NCBI GenBank assembly: GCA_963762075.1
Contig: CAVXJC010000002.1
Location: 310,001 to 374,000, forward strand
Length of the DNA stretch: 64,000 nucleotides
Source: JAOUEA01 sp963762075
GTDB lineage: Bacteria > Actinomycetota > UBA4738 > HRBIN12
Reading direction: 5' to 3'
In this document: positions 32,033 through 42,098 of the stretch, piece by piece
How positions within the stretch are numbered: the first letter of the stretch is position 1
Layout of the letters: the number at the start of each line of letters is the position of its first letter
The notes under the pieces: generated by a model
Database searches by the model: none
Seen by the model: only the letters and a program-made list of their open reading frames with translations
What the model was told of the DNA's origin: nothing
Made by a program: the position numbers and the translations under genes

Positions 32033-33235
32033 TCAGCCGCAGGCCGCGACGAGCAGCGGATACGGATTGATCGCGTCGTCGATGATCGAGTAGCCGTAGT
32101 AGCTCGCCGGCCAACTCGACGGCATCACGTTGGGCCGGAACTCGAAGTGGTTGTGGTTCGTTTCGCCACCGGCCAGGCCAGTGCTGCCGACGTAGCCGAT
32201 CACGTCGCCGGCCTGCACCGGCCCGAGCTTCGCGATCGAGGTCATGTGGGCGTTGTAGGTGGCGCCGTACTTGCCGGCCACGTACACGGCGGTGCCGCCG
32301 TAGGCGTTCGAGGCGTCACTCGCAACCCCGTCGAACGTGGCATAGATCTCGGTCCCCATCGGCGCGACGATGTCGACCCCCTTGTGGAGGTGGTAGCCGC
32401 CGACGTAGCGGGGTGCCCCGAACCCGTCGCCGAATCCGCGAGGCTGCGCCACCGGACACACTCTGAACACGCCCGCCCACTCTGCCGGCAACGCGACCGA
32501 CGAGTGGCTGCCGTAGCTCTGGGACGCGAGGAACTTCTGGTAGGCCTTCTCGGCCTCCTTCTCGTCGGCCGTGGCGCCGGCGAGGGACGACTTGACGTCT
32601 GCGAGCACGTCCTGCTGCGCCGCGAGATCGGCCTGGACCCGCGCTTCCAGGTCCTGCGCCTTGGCGTACCGTCGTTTCGCCTCGGCCTGCAGCGCCTCGA
32701 GCCGGTCCTCGGCCGCGAGCAACTCGTTCCGAACGTTCAACACCTGTTGCGCGAGGTCGGCGTCTTCCTGCTGCACCACGTCGACGAACTCGATGCGGTC
32801 GGAAAGATCGGAGAGCGAGGTCGCACCGAGGAAGAAGCCGACGTCGGACGCCGGACCCTCCATGAACACCTCGGCGGCGCGCTCGTTGAGGCGCTGCTCG
32901 ATGCGGGCGACGCGGGCCTCTGCGGCGTCGCGTTCGTGGCGGGTGGCTTGCAGGTTCGCCGTGACCTCCTCGAGGCGGCCGGTCGCGTCCTCGAGCAGCA
33001 GGAGCGCCTCGGCGAGCGACGCGTCGAGCGTGGCGAGCTGACCTTCGGCGGCCGAGAGCTGCGCCTCGACTTCCTTGCGGTGCTGACGCGCATCCTGCAG
33101 CTCGTCCTTGGGATTGGCGAAGCCGCTCGTTGCAGCAATCGCGAGCATCGCGATGAGCGCGGTCGAAGCCGCGATCACGCGGACCGCCATGGGGAAAGGG
33201 GCGGCGTTGGGGAAGGGGAAGTACCTGATGGTCAT
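32033..33235 (-). CDS. Secreted M23 peptidase with coiled coil (EnvC/NlpD-like)
   Basis: 400 residues from ATG 33235; an ATG at 33190 would still keep the signal helix (AASTALIAMLAIAATSGFA). Residues 35-230 are heptad-rich coiled coil (RKEVEAQLSAAEGQLATLDA onward). The C-terminal LytM/M23 domain has the zinc site HLHKGVDIVAPMG (H-x3-D) and the downstream H-x-H in ETNHNHFEF. It should cut peptidoglycan cross-bridges or, as in EnvC, activate amidases. The zinc ligands are intact. The 155 nt before the gene are GC-rich and contain TAAGCGCT close to the start. Confidence 0.9.
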   Translation of the reverse strand: MTIRYFPFPNAAPFPMAVRVIAASTALIAMLAIAATSGFANPKDELQDARQHRKEVEAQLSAAEGQLATLDASLAEALLLLEDATGRLEEVTANLQATRHERDAAEARVARIEQRLNERAAEVFMEGPASDVGFFLGATSLSDLSDRIEFVDVVQQEDADLAQQVLNVRNELLAAEDRLEALQAEAKRRYAKAQDLEARVQADLAAQQDVLADVKSSLAGATADEKEAEKAYQKFLASQSYGSHSSVALPAEWAGVFRVCPVAQPRGFGDGFGAPRYVGGYHLHKGVDIVAPMGTEIYATFDGVASDASNAYGGTAVYVAGKYGATYNAHMTSIAKLGPVQAGDVIGYVGSTGLAGGETNHNHFEFRPNVMPSSWPASYYGYSIIDDAINPYPLLVAACG

Positions 33236-33390
33236 GTGTGAGCGCTTACCCATACCGGACCGAGGGAAGGGTTGGCAACCGGCCCGATGCCTTTCAGGCT
33301 CCCCCGGGATCGGGACCGATGCAAGCATCCTCGGGGCGCGATGTGCACGCCTTGAGCCATCGCGCGGCCATGCGCCTGGGACTCGGTGGC

Positions 33391-36300
33391 CTATCGACGG
33401 AGTTCGAGGGCCATCTCGGGCTCGCGCAGAGCTTGCTTCCAGTGGTGGCGGTGCAGGAGATCGCGCGCCTCGAGCACGGCCTGTTCACCACCCGCGTCGC
33501 CGGGTCCGAAGAGCCGGGCTGCCCACCAGATCTGCGCCGCGTCCCCGTTCGTGGACCCGCCGGGTGCGGACTCGGTCGCGATCGCGAGCTTCGCCTTCGC
33601 CCTGGCCGTCTCCTCGTCGCCCTCGACCAGAGCCAGCAGGCATTCCGCCGTGAGCAACGCCGTCGAGGCACCCGGATCACTCTCGGAAAGCTGTGTGGCG
33701 GGATCGGTGAGGATCTGGCGCGCGGCCGATGGATCGCCCTGGGCAGCGACGATGCGCGCGAGCTCGGCTGCGATCGAGGTCACGAGCGCCCGCTCCCGGA
33801 GATCCCGGCAGAGCACGAATGCCTCGCGCAGATCGGCCTCGGCTTCGTCGAGCCGTCCGGACAAGCGGTACGTGGAACCCCGGTTGCCGAGGGCGCCCGC
33901 GAGCTCCCACCGAGCACCCAGCTCGCGGAGGGTTCGGATCGCGGCGTCGGCCTGGTCGAGCGCTTCGTCGAGGCGAAGCAGCCTGCGGAGCGACGCCGCG
34001 ACGGTCTCGCGCGCCAACGCCGCCGTGAACGCCTGGCCGGCCTCCTCACCGACGGCGAGCGCCTCGAAGCCGACGCGCAGGGCTTCTCGTTCGTCGGCGA
34101 CGGGTGAGATCACGTTCGCGATGCCGACCAGTGCCCGCGATTCGGCCCAGGCGTCGCGCTCGTCGCCCGACCTGGCGACGTCGAGCGCTTCGCGGAACAT
34201 CGCCTCTGACCGGGTAAGGTCGCTCGTCCAGTACGGTGCCCACGCAGCCATGAGGAGCGTGCGTGCGAGCACGCGAGGTTCCCCAGGCGGCGCGCGGCTT
34301 CGAGTGAGCGCTCGAACATCGACGACGCGCCGCCGGCATCACCGCCGATGGTGAGGGTGATGTCTGCCAGGAAGCGGGAGGCGTGCGCGGTCACCCGGTC
34401 ACTCGACTCCCCCGCCAGCGAGAGCGCGCGGTGCAGAGCCGAGCTCGCGGTATCGAACTCGCCGAGCCAGTAGCGGGCTTCTCCGAGCACGCTCAGGATC
34501 CACGCCTCGCGGTCGCCCCAGCGGTCGTCTGACCCCGCCATCACGAGGGCGCGTTCGTACAGGTCGGCCGCAGAATGCGACTCGATGCGACGACGCGCGA
34601 TGTCACCTGCGTGCGCCAGCGCCTCGACCGCGCGCTCCGCGAGGGTGCGGTCGCCGGGGTTCAGGTCGAGCGCGGCCTGTGCGGCCTGTTCGAGGTGGAA
34701 CGCCACCGTGCGCGGGTAGCGATCCGCATGATCGGCTTCGGTGAGCTTGTTCGCCACACGCAGGTGCAGTCGCTGGCGTTCGCGCTTGGCGAGCGAGTCG
34801 TATGCGACGTCGCGCAACACATCGGAGCCGAACCGCCACACGCCGGGTCGGTCCTCGTCGGCGACCAACAGCTCGTCGTCCTCGGCCTCGTCGAGCAGCT
34901 CCTTCCGTGGATCCGCGAGCAGCGAGAGCTCGTCGAGGTCGAAGCGTCCCTGCGGGAAGATCGAGGCGCGCCGCACGAGCTCGCGCGCGGGCGGCGAGAG
35001 CTGGTCGATGCGAGCCGCGATCACCGCTTGCACGGTCGCAGGCAACAGGCGTCCGCTGGCGGCCGGTCCCCACGGTGGAAGATCGCGTTCCTCCCGCCGC
35101 AACATGCCCACGATCTCCATGATGAAGAAGGGGTTGCCACCGGCATGGCGGGCCACCCGCTCGGCGTCGTCGTAGCGGAGGCCGCCGGCTTCCATCGCGA
35201 GCTCGGCGCCGTGACCGGGCGTGAGCGGCTCGACCCACAGGGTGACGTTGTCCGCGATGCCGCCCGCCCAGGTCGGACGTTGCTCGAGGAACTCCCAGCG
35301 CGCGACGCAGAGCACCATGAGGGGGACCTTGCGTGCTTCCTTGACGAGCTGCTCGATCAGATCGAGCAGCACAGGGTCTGCCTCCTGCAGATCCTCGAAG
35401 ACAAGGATCACTGGGCCGCGCGAGGCGATGCCGGCCAGCACGCTCAACAGGCCGCGACGAACCTCTGCCGCGTGGTATCGCTGATCCTCCGCATCGGCGT
35501 CGATGCCCAGCGCCATGGCGAGCCTGCGCGCCGCCTCGTCGGCGCCATCGATCTCGACCCACTCCGCCACGAACGAACGTAGGCGTTCGTGGACCATCTC
35601 CGCGGGCGCTCCGCGATCGGCGCCGATCTCGCGATAGACCATCTGCGCGAGCGGCCAGAACGTGACCTCTTCCTCGAACACGCTCGAACGTCCGACGAGC
35701 ACGCGCACGCCCTCGGGCACGCCGGCGAGGAACTCCTCGACGACGCGTGTCTTGCCGATGCCGGGCTCGCCGAGAAGCGTCACGAGGTGCGCCCGCTCGC
35801 GCACGCGGACCCGCTCGAACGTGTCGGTGAGCAAGGCCATCTCGCGGCGGCGGTTGACGAGCGAGACCGACCGGCGCGTCTGTGGCCCGACGACGCCGAG
35901 CGCCTGCCACGCGGGCATGGCCGCATCGAATCCCTTGGCCTCGATCAGGCGGCGCTCGCCGAGCTCGATCGAGTCGCCGACGAGCAGGCGCGTGCGCTCG
36001 CCCACGAGCACCTCTCCCGGATGCGCCGCCTGTTGCAGGCGTGCGCCGATGTTGACCTCGGCGCCGATCACGATGTTGCGATCGCTCGGCGTACCCACCG
36101 CGACCGGCCCCGTGTTCACCCCGACGCGCACGCCGACCGGCACGGGGAGTTCGAGCCGCGCGCCGACGCGCTCCGCTCGCTCCACGATCGCGAGGCCGGC
36201 ACGAACGCCGCGCTCGGCGTCGTCGTCGTGGAGCACGGGCATGCCGAACACACCCAGAACCGCGTCGCCGATGAACCCCTCTGCACGCCCGCCCAATGCG

Positions 36301-36575
36301 GCGATCTCGTCGGTCACCATGCCGTGGAAGGCCGCCAACACGTCGCGGAACCGCTCCGGATCGAGCCGCGCGGCGAGCTCGGTCGATCCCGCCAGGTCGG
36401 CGAAGACCACCGTCACCACCCGTCGCTCCGACGCGGCAGGCACCGCGACCGGTGCGCCGCAGTTGGGGCAGAAGTTCGCGGCTTCGGGGAGCGGCTGGCC
36501 GCATCGGGGACACGGCTCGACGGGATCCGCTTCACCGGACCGCTCCCGGCCCTGCACGGCTCGCTCGGATGTCAC
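33391..36575 (-). CDS. Class III nucleotide cyclase / AAA-ATPase / TPR regulator, one frameshift
   Basis: About 1060 residues if the break near 34270 is ignored. Order: zinc ribbon (CPRCGQPLPEAANFCPNCGA), class III cyclase domain with metal-binding FADLAGST and GFIGDAVLGVFG (two Asp conserved), P-loop LLGEPGIGKTRVVEEF (Walker A), Walker B in VILVFEDLQEADPVLLDL, then TPR-like helices to the end (EAMFREALDVARSG, ALDQADAAIRTLRELG). This is the adenylate cyclase-STAND/AAA fusion common in actinobacteria. At about 34270 the reading shifts and continues cleanly in another frame to 33391. It overlaps the VOC gene by 4 nt (36572-36575). Confidence 0.83.
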
Positions 36576-36919
36576 GATCGATACTCGATGAGCTGCACGG
36601 GGTTGCCGTCCGGATCCCTCACCGTCGCGAAGCGCGCGAGCCCCTCCACCTCGCCGACGTGCTCCCCGACATCGGCGCCCCGCGCTCGCAGCTGCATGCG
36701 AGCCTCGTCGAGATCGGCGACACGGAAGACCACGGTGCCGCTCGTGGGCGCGGGGTCGGGGGTGCCGTGCAGCGCCAGTCGCACCGGCCCCGCCTCGAAT
36801 TCAGCCCATTCGTCGCCGTCACGTCGCACGAGCGTGAGGTCGAGCACGTCGCGGTAGAAGGCCACCGCCGCCTCCATGTCGAGCACCCAGTAGTAGATGT
36901 GGTCGATCTCGCCGATCAT
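36572..36919 (-). CDS. VOC (glyoxalase/bleomycin-resistance) family protein
   Basis: 115 residues, one complete vicinal-oxygen-chelate fold: IDHIYYWVLDMEAAVAFYRD at the start and FATVRDPDGNPVQLIEYRS at the end, the classic paired beta-alpha-beta modules. The His near residue 7 and the terminal Glu are probable metal ligands. Substrate unknown; the group covers dioxygenases, lyases and resistance proteins. ATGA overlap with the downstream cyclase/ATPase gene indicates cotranscription, yet no functional link is obvious. Confidence 0.87.
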   Translation of the reverse strand: MIGEIDHIYYWVLDMEAAVAFYRDVLDLTLVRRDGDEWAEFEAGPVRLALHGTPDPAPTSGTVVFRVADLDEARMQLRARGADVGEHVGEVEGLARFATVRDPDGNPVQLIEYRS

Positions 36920-36928
36920 GGCCGGTCA

Positions 36929-37606
36929 TCACCGTCCGAGGATGCGTGCCTTCTGCGCCTGGAACTCTTCCTCGGTCAAGATCCCGCGGGCGCGCAGATC
37001 GGCGAGGCGCTCGAGCTCGGTCGTGACCGATGGCGAGGCGGGAGACGAAGCCACGGGCGAAGGCGGCGTGGCAGGGCCGTCGGGGCGCGTCGGGGCGTCT
37101 GCGTCGTGGGCAGACATCGAGCGACGCCCTGCGCGCTGCTGGTTGAGCTCCCCCTGATGGAAGATCGTCCGCTGCACCTCCTCGGGGCGGCGGATGTCGT
37201 CGAACGAGTTCGTGCCGCCCGTGCTCGCCGACTGGATCAGCAGCGTTCCTGCACCGACGATGCGATCGAAGATGCCCTGCTCGAAGCGGACATCGTTCAC
37301 CTGTTCGAGCGGGATCTCCATCGACCGCTTCGCGATGAAGCCCTCGCGGCTGATCACCCGGTCGGTCGAGATCACGAAGATCGACGTCCACCATGCGACG
37401 AGCTTCGGGATGACGAATCCGAGCATCAGCGCGATCCACGCAGCCCACGCGATCCACACGATGAGCCCGTCGAACCGCGCCGCGACCCACCATGCGGCGA
37501 GCGTGGCGACCAGCATGGCGAGCACGGGCCCGGCCAGCGCCACCGGGTGCGGCCGCAGCTCCACCACGACGTCCTCGCCCGGGATCAGCAGCTTGCGAGG
37601 GAACAT
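36929..37606 (-). CDS. Bacterial PH-domain membrane protein with C-terminal SHOCT
   Basis: 225 residues. Two adjacent helices (VALAGPVLAMLVATLAAWWV and LIVWIAWAAWIALMLGFVI) are followed by a bPH2-type domain (WWTSIFVISTDRVISREGFI, IPLEQVNDVRFEQGIFDRIV). After a Pro/Ser/Asp-rich linker comes a SHOCT motif, LERLADLRARGILTEEEF, a short helical oligomerisation unit. TAGCGT lies 6 nt before the ATG on the minus strand, again hinting at a leaderless transcript. Function of such proteins is not settled. Confidence 0.86.
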   Translation of the reverse strand: MFPRKLLIPGEDVVVELRPHPVALAGPVLAMLVATLAAWWVAARFDGLIVWIAWAAWIALMLGFVIPKLVAWWTSIFVISTDRVISREGFIAKRSMEIPLEQVNDVRFEQGIFDRIVGAGTLLIQSASTGGTNSFDDIRRPEEVQRTIFHQGELNQQRAGRRSMSAHDADAPTRPDGPATPPSPVASSPASPSVTTELERLADLRARGILTEEEFQAQKARILGR

Positions 37607-37674
37607 GGCGAGACGCTAGCCGAGGCTCAGCCACCCGACAAACCTCGCGGGCGATCGTGGCGGGCTGACGCCCC

Positions 37675-38424
37675 TCAGCGCAGGTGCTCGACCTCGTCGG
37701 AAGCGACCGCCGCGGGACCGTCAGGGGTCTCGAGCACCAACCGGCCGGCCGAGTCGACCGCGATCGCCACGCCTTCACGCCGGACCCCGTCGGTGCCCAC
37801 CGCGGCGACCGGGCGGCCGAGCGTGCAGGAGGCCGCCGACCATCGTGCCACGACCTCGTTCGCGAGCTCCGCCGGGGGCGCGTGATAGCCGAGGCGGAAC
37901 CGCGAGAGGAACCCGCCGAGCAACGCCACCCGGTCGACCCCTACGCCCAACCCGGTCACCTCATCGAGGTCTGGAGCCGCCAGGTTCAGTCCCGACCCGA
38001 TCACGACCCACCCGACAACGCCACCCGTGACCGACGATTCGGCCAGCACTCCTCCCACCTTGGTCTCGCCGACCATGAGGTCGTTGGGCCACTTGCATCG
38101 GACCTCGATCCCGCTGAGCTCGGTCGCGATCTCGGCCCATGCCGCGCCGGCGAGCAGGGTCAGTAGTCCGAGGTCCTCGGGCGCCAGGGTCGGGCGCAGC
38201 ACCAGCGACGCCATGAGCGATCCGCCGGGCCGGTCCAGCCACGTTCGCCCGAGGCGGCCGCGCCCGGCCGTCTGGTGCCCCGCGCCCACGAGGGTCCACT
38301 CGGAGGCCCCGCCGTCGGCGAGCGCTGCCGCGTCCGCGTTCGTCGACCCGGTAACCTCCTGCCAATGTGCGGGCGCGGACAGACCGGCCAGGCGCAAGGC
38401 TCGCTCCAGTTCCGTCGCCGTCAT
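37675..38424 (-). CDS. birA: Biotin--[acetyl-CoA-carboxylase] ligase
   Basis: 249 residues attaching biotin to BCCP via biotinyl-AMP. Signature sequences: VTGSTNADAAAL, the ATP/biotin loop GAGHQTAGRGRLGRTW and KWPNDLMVGETKVGGVLAES. No N-terminal winged helix is present, so this is a class I ligase without the repressor function of E. coli BirA. It is divergent from the biotin carboxylase-BCCP gene, its evident substrate, with about 100 nt between the starts. Confidence 0.94.
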   Translation of the reverse strand: MTATELERALRLAGLSAPAHWQEVTGSTNADAAALADGGASEWTLVGAGHQTAGRGRLGRTWLDRPGGSLMASLVLRPTLAPEDLGLLTLLAGAAWAEIATELSGIEVRCKWPNDLMVGETKVGGVLAESSVTGGVVGWVVIGSGLNLAAPDLDEVTGLGVGVDRVALLGGFLSRFRLGYHAPPAELANEVVARWSAASCTLGRPVAAVGTDGVRREGVAIAVDSAGRLVLETPDGPAAVASDEVEHLR

Positions 38425-38527
38425 GATCGGTCGCTCCAGGCGGTTCGAGGTTTGACTCCCGTCGGAAGCCCGGACAGTATCGCGAGCGGACCGGGGAAAC
38501 CGTCATGGAACCAGGCATGAGGCAGCC

Positions 38528-40258
38528 ATGAAGCCGAAGCCCAGGGTGTTGATCGCGAACCGCGGCGAGATCGCGGTGCGCATCGTCCGCACGTGCCGCG
38601 AGCTCGGCATCGCGAGCGTCGCCGTCTACTCCGACGCCGACCGCGACGCGCTGCACGTGGAGATGGCCGATCAGGCGTTCCGCATCGGGCCGGCCCAGGC
38701 ATCGGCGTCGTACCTGTCGATCGACACCATCCTCGACGTTGCACGCCGATCGAAGACCACCTTGATCCACCCCGGGTACGGATTCCTCTCCGAACGGCCG
38801 CAGTTCGCGCAGGCGGTCGCCGATGCGGGCATCACGTTCATCGGACCGTCGCCGCAAGCGATCGAGATCATGGGCGACAAGGCGGCCGCTCGCCGGGCAG
38901 CCGACGCGAGCGGCATGCCGGTCGTGCCCGGCACCCCCGAGCCCGTCGATGCGAAGCAAGCGAGGAAGCAGGCCGAACGGATCGGCTTCCCTCTGCTCGT
39001 GAAAGCCGCGTTCGGTGGAGGCGGCAAGGGCATGCACATCGTGCGCGACGCCAACCACCTCGACGAAGCGCTGAAGCGCGGGGCCCGCGAGGCGCAGTCG
39101 TACTTCGGCCGGCCCGAGGTGTTCCTCGAGCGCTACGTCGATCGCGCGCGCCATGTCGAGGCGCAGATCATCGCCGACGCCAAGGGCAACGTGGTGTTCC
39201 TGGGCGAGCGCGACTGCACGGTGCAGCGGCGCCACCAGAAGCTGATCGAGGAGACGCCTTCGACCGCGATCGACGACGCGATGCGCCAGCGTCTTGCCGA
39301 TGCTTCGATCACGCTCGCCCGGGAGACGGGCTACGTGAACGCCGGCACCATCGAATGCATCGTCGACGAGGACGGCGACTTCTATTTCCTGGAGATGAAC
39401 ACGCGGCTCCAGGTGGAGCACACCGTCACCGAGATGGTCACCGGTCTCGATCTGGTCGCGCTGCAGATCCAGATCGCGATGGGCGAGTCGGTCGCTGCCC
39501 TGGAGGTCTCGCCCCGCGGGGCCTCGATCGAGTGCCGCATCAACGCCGAGGACCCCGGGCGGAACTTCATGCCGGGGCCGGGCCGCATCACGCGCTACGA
39601 GGAACCGGCCGGCCCCTTCGTCCGGGTCGATGCCGGATTCGGGCAGGGGCGGGAGATCCCGGGCGACTACGACTCCATGTTCGCGAAGCTGGTCGTCTCG
39701 GGAACAGACCGTGAGCAGGCGCGGCGGCGCATGCTGCGCGCGCTGGGCGAGTACACCGTGGAAGGTGTGCCCACCACGATCCCGGCCCACCGCTGGATGC
39801 TCGAGTCGAAGGAGTTCAGGACCGGCACCCACACGACCACGTGGGCAGAGCACGCATTGGCCGAGGCCGACTTCCCGGCCCACCCGGAGCTCGGGCAGCA
39901 GGGACCGCCGCTGCGTGAGGGAAGACCGGCAGACATCCTCGTCGAGGTCGACGGGCGTCGCGTACCGGTTCGCGTGTTCGACGAGCGCCGCGACGTAGCA
40001 CCGAGGCCGCCCGAGGTGCACACGGCCGGACACCAAGAGCATGTGCACGGCGAGGTGCGAGCGGAGATGCAGGGCACGATCGTCAAGGTGCTCGTCGAGA
40101 AGGGGCAAGACATCAGGGCGGGCGAAGTCATCTGCATCCTGGAGGCGATGAAGATGGAGAACCACATCGCCGCGACGCGCGACGGTGAGGTCACCGACCT
40201 TCCGATCCGCGCCGGCCAGGTCGTGCAGACCGGCCAGACGCTCGCGGTCATCGACTGA
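38528..40258 (+). CDS. accC: Acetyl/propionyl-CoA carboxylase alpha subunit (biotin carboxylase-BCCP fusion)
   Basis: 576 residues. Biotin carboxylase (about 1-450) has VLIANRGEIAVRIVRTCREL, the ATP-grasp Gly-rich loop AFGGGGKGMHIV and FLEMNTRLQVEHTVTEM with catalytic Glu/Arg. The C-terminal BCCP has the biotinylation motif EAMKMENHIAA near residue 545. This fused layout is the AccA3/PccA type of actinobacteria. The carboxyltransferase beta subunit is not in the window, so acetyl- versus propionyl-CoA use is open; the mutase at 46432 makes propionyl-CoA plausible. Divergent from birA. Confidence 0.94.
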   Translation: MKPKPRVLIANRGEIAVRIVRTCRELGIASVAVYSDADRDALHVEMADQAFRIGPAQASASYLSIDTILDVARRSKTTLIHPGYGFLSERPQFAQAVADAGITFIGPSPQAIEIMGDKAAARRAADASGMPVVPGTPEPVDAKQARKQAERIGFPLLVKAAFGGGGKGMHIVRDANHLDEALKRGAREAQSYFGRPEVFLERYVDRARHVEAQIIADAKGNVVFLGERDCTVQRRHQKLIEETPSTAIDDAMRQRLADASITLARETGYVNAGTIECIVDEDGDFYFLEMNTRLQVEHTVTEMVTGLDLVALQIQIAMGESVAALEVSPRGASIECRINAEDPGRNFMPGPGRITRYEEPAGPFVRVDAGFGQGREIPGDYDSMFAKLVVSGTDREQARRRMLRALGEYTVEGVPTTIPAHRWMLESKEFRTGTHTTTWAEHALAEADFPAHPELGQQGPPLREGRPADILVEVDGRRVPVRVFDERRDVAPRPPEVHTAGHQEHVHGEVRAEMQGTIVKVLVEKGQDIRAGEVICILEAMKMENHIAATRDGEVTDLPIRAGQVVQTGQTLAVID

Positions 40259-40285
40259 CGGTCGCGGTTCGGAGTTCGCGAAGTT

Positions 40286-41152
40286 CTACGCGGGCGTGCC
40301 GACGAACCGCGCGACGGCCTCGATGTAGCTTTCGGGCTCCTCGACGAACGTCATGTGAGCGCTCTTCTCGAACACCACGAGCTGCGCGTCGTCGATGCCG
40401 GCGGCTGTGACCTCGGCCGCCTCGAACACGCACGATCGATCGTGCAGGCCGGCGAGCACCAGCACCGGGGTCGACACGTCGTCGAGTCGATCCTCCACCT
40501 CGATCCCACCGTAGCCCGCCGCCGCGAAGTGGCGGAGCACGTCGGGCGAGTAGACCGTGTCGTCGGTTCGCGCACGATACTCGTCGATGCGGAGGTCGAG
40601 CGGGTTCAAGAAATGGAAGGCGAGCTGGTCGCGCATGAGCTGCTCGAACTCCTCAGGCGACGCGACGTCGGGCTCCCGGGCCCATGACGCGATCACACGC
40701 TGCCTGAGCCCGGCCGGCTCGAACGACTCGAGATTCTCGTCGACACGATCGAGGAACCGCATCGATGGGATGCCCCCTGAAACGATGGTTGCACCGGCCG
40801 CGCCCGGGAAGTCGACGGCGCTCTGCAGGGCAACGAGCGCTCCGAAGGAATGTCCGAGCACCGCGTATCGGTCGAGCCGCATCGCCCGCCCGAGCATGAC
40901 CACGTCCTGCGCATACCGTTCGAGCGTCCATGTGTGTTCCGGTGCACGTTCGGATTGACCGCACGCACGTTGATCGACGAGCACGAGCCTGATCCCGCGC
41001 TCCGTGAGCGGGTCGAGGTAGTCTCCGAACTCATGGTGATCGAGCCCCGGACCACCGTGCAGCGCCAGGAGCGGCACACCGTCATCGGGTCCGCGCTCGA
41101 CCACCCAGAGCGAGGTGTCGTCGATCGGCACGAGCCGGCCGGGGCAGCTCAC
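40286..41152 (-). CDS. Alpha/beta hydrolase, proline-iminopeptidase-like
   Basis: About 288 residues from the GTG at 41152. Motifs: oxyanion-hole LLALHGGPGLDHHEF, VLVDQRACGQSE, the nucleophile elbow LGHSFGALVALQ and the terminal catalytic His in KSAHMTFVEEPE; the acid is probably in LAGLHDRSC. HGGPG plus DQRxxGxS is the S33 peptidase/hydrolase pattern. The open frame runs up to 41242, overlapping the end of the F420 reductase gene, so the start is uncertain and a GTG after that stop was preferred. Substrate unknown. Confidence 0.85.
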   Translation of the reverse strand: MSCPGRLVPIDDTSLWVVERGPDDGVPLLALHGGPGLDHHEFGDYLDPLTERGIRLVLVDQRACGQSERAPEHTWTLERYAQDVVMLGRAMRLDRYAVLGHSFGALVALQSAVDFPGAAGATIVSGGIPSMRFLDRVDENLESFEPAGLRQRVIASWAREPDVASPEEFEQLMRDQLAFHFLNPLDLRIDEYRARTDDTVYSPDVLRHFAAAGYGGIEVEDRLDDVSTPVLVLAGLHDRSCVFEAAEVTAAGIDDAQLVVFEKSAHMTFVEEPESYIEAVARFVGTPA

Positions 41153-41192
41153 CGTCGGTCGCTCCGACGCGACATGCGTGCGCGGTGCCCAC

Positions 41193-41879
41193 TCACCAGG
41201 GCTCTCCCCACGACGCACGACCCGTGATCCGGAACCCGCCATCGCGCACCTTGTAGCGGCGATTGATCGCGATGATCAGAGGCGTGAGCGGCTCCGTGAG
41301 CCTTGCGTTCGCGAGTGGGCCGGCATCGACCCATCGCACGCCCGGAACGGAATCGATCAGGTCACCGACGAGTCGCTTCGCCCCGTCGTCGTCGGAACAG
41401 AGCAGCGCATCGGACTCGACCTCGCGATCGAGCGCCGCGAGCGAGTGGGCCGCCACCGTGTGGAAGCCCGCCACCACCGACACGCCCGCGGGTACGAGCG
41501 TCGCCGCGAGCTCGGCGGCCGAGCCTTGCCACGGACGGATCGCCTGCCATGCCTTGCCACCCACGGCCGCCATGAGCGGGCTCGTTGCGTCGAGCACGAC
41601 TTGCCCGGTCCGCAGCGACGACGCGATGGAGCCGTAGCTCTCGATCATGCCCGCGAACGGCACGGTCACGATCACGACCGTTGCCTCGGTGACCGCCTCG
41701 GCGTTCTCGGCTCCGCGGACCAGCGCGCCCGACCCGAGTGTCTTCTCCGCCTTCGCGACAGCCTCTGCCGCCCGTTCGGCGGAGCGCGAGCCGATGGTGA
41801 CGTTGTGGCCGGCGCTCCCCAGACGCAGCGCGAGCCCGAAACCTTCGGCGCCGGTACCGCCAACGATCGCGATGTCCAT
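41193..41879 (-). CDS. npdG: NADPH-dependent F420 reductase (Fno/NpdG)
   Basis: 228 residues exchanging hydride between NADPH and coenzyme F420. The N-terminal Rossmann motif is IAIVGGTGAEGFGLALRLGS, followed by VTIGSRSAERAAEAV, whose Ser-Arg pair recognises the NADP 2'-phosphate. VLDATSPLMAA and SVVAGFHTVAAHSLAAL are typical of the family. Its presence implies an F420-using organism, supporting actinobacterial ancestry. TAGGCT lies 8 nt before the ATG. Confidence 0.9.
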   Translation of the reverse strand: MDIAIVGGTGAEGFGLALRLGSAGHNVTIGSRSAERAAEAVAKAEKTLGSGALVRGAENAEAVTEATVVIVTVPFAGMIESYGSIASSLRTGQVVLDATSPLMAAVGGKAWQAIRPWQGSAAELAATLVPAGVSVVAGFHTVAAHSLAALDREVESDALLCSDDDGAKRLVGDLIDSVPGVRWVDAGPLANARLTEPLTPLIIAINRRYKVRDGGFRITGRASWGEPW

Positions 41880-41887
41880 GACCTCGA

Positions 41888-41893
41888 AGCCTA
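41888..41893 (-). promoter_or_regulatory. TAGGCT -10 box for the F420 reductase
   Basis: On the minus strand TAGGCT (TANNNT class) is 8 nt upstream of the ATG at 41879. No ribosome site fits, so a leaderless mRNA is likely. A divergent TAGGGT at 41920-41925 serves the small gene at 41934 in the same manner. Confidence 0.4.
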
Positions 41894-41933
41894 CGAGACG
41901 CCGGGCAGCTCGCCGATGTTAGGGTCGGCCGGC

Positions 41934-42098
41934 GTGGAGGCGGTCACCTGGACGATCGAGCTGGGCGTCGGGCTCGCTTGCCTCGTCGTCGGCGCGGCGG
42001 CCCTGCACGGAGCGCGACGTCCCTTCATCGCGATCATGTTCGTCATCGCCGGGATCGCCGCCCTCGGCCATGCCACCGTACAACTGACTCGCGGCTAG
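41934..42098 (+). CDS. 54-residue two-helix membrane peptide
   Basis: GTG start, 54 residues. Two predicted transmembrane segments: TIELGVGLACLVVGAAALHG and FIAIMFVIAGIAALGHATVQ, joined by a basic loop (ARRP). TAGGGT lies 8 nt before the GTG. Function unknown. Divergent from the F420 reductase and about 160 nt upstream of the transporter gene at 42257. Existence rests on membrane pattern and promoter spacing only. Confidence 0.5.
   Translation: MEAVTWTIELGVGLACLVVGAAALHGARRPFIAIMFVIAGIAALGHATVQLTRG

Noticed and set aside
33236..33390. Possible riboswitch ahead of the M23 peptidase
   Set aside because: M23 genes in actinobacteria can follow c-di-AMP riboswitches, so the leader was compared with remembered conserved blocks of that class and of SAM and cobalamin types. 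The key conserved stretches are absent.
38430..38480. tRNA-like GGTTCGAGG sequence near birA
   Set aside because: Only a T-loop resemblance; no acceptor stem, D-arm or anticodon arm could be built around it.
37961..40165. A 734-codon minus-strand frame opposite the biotin carboxylase
   Set aside because: The opposite strand carries all biotin carboxylase and BCCP motifs. This frame has none and merely lacks stop codons.
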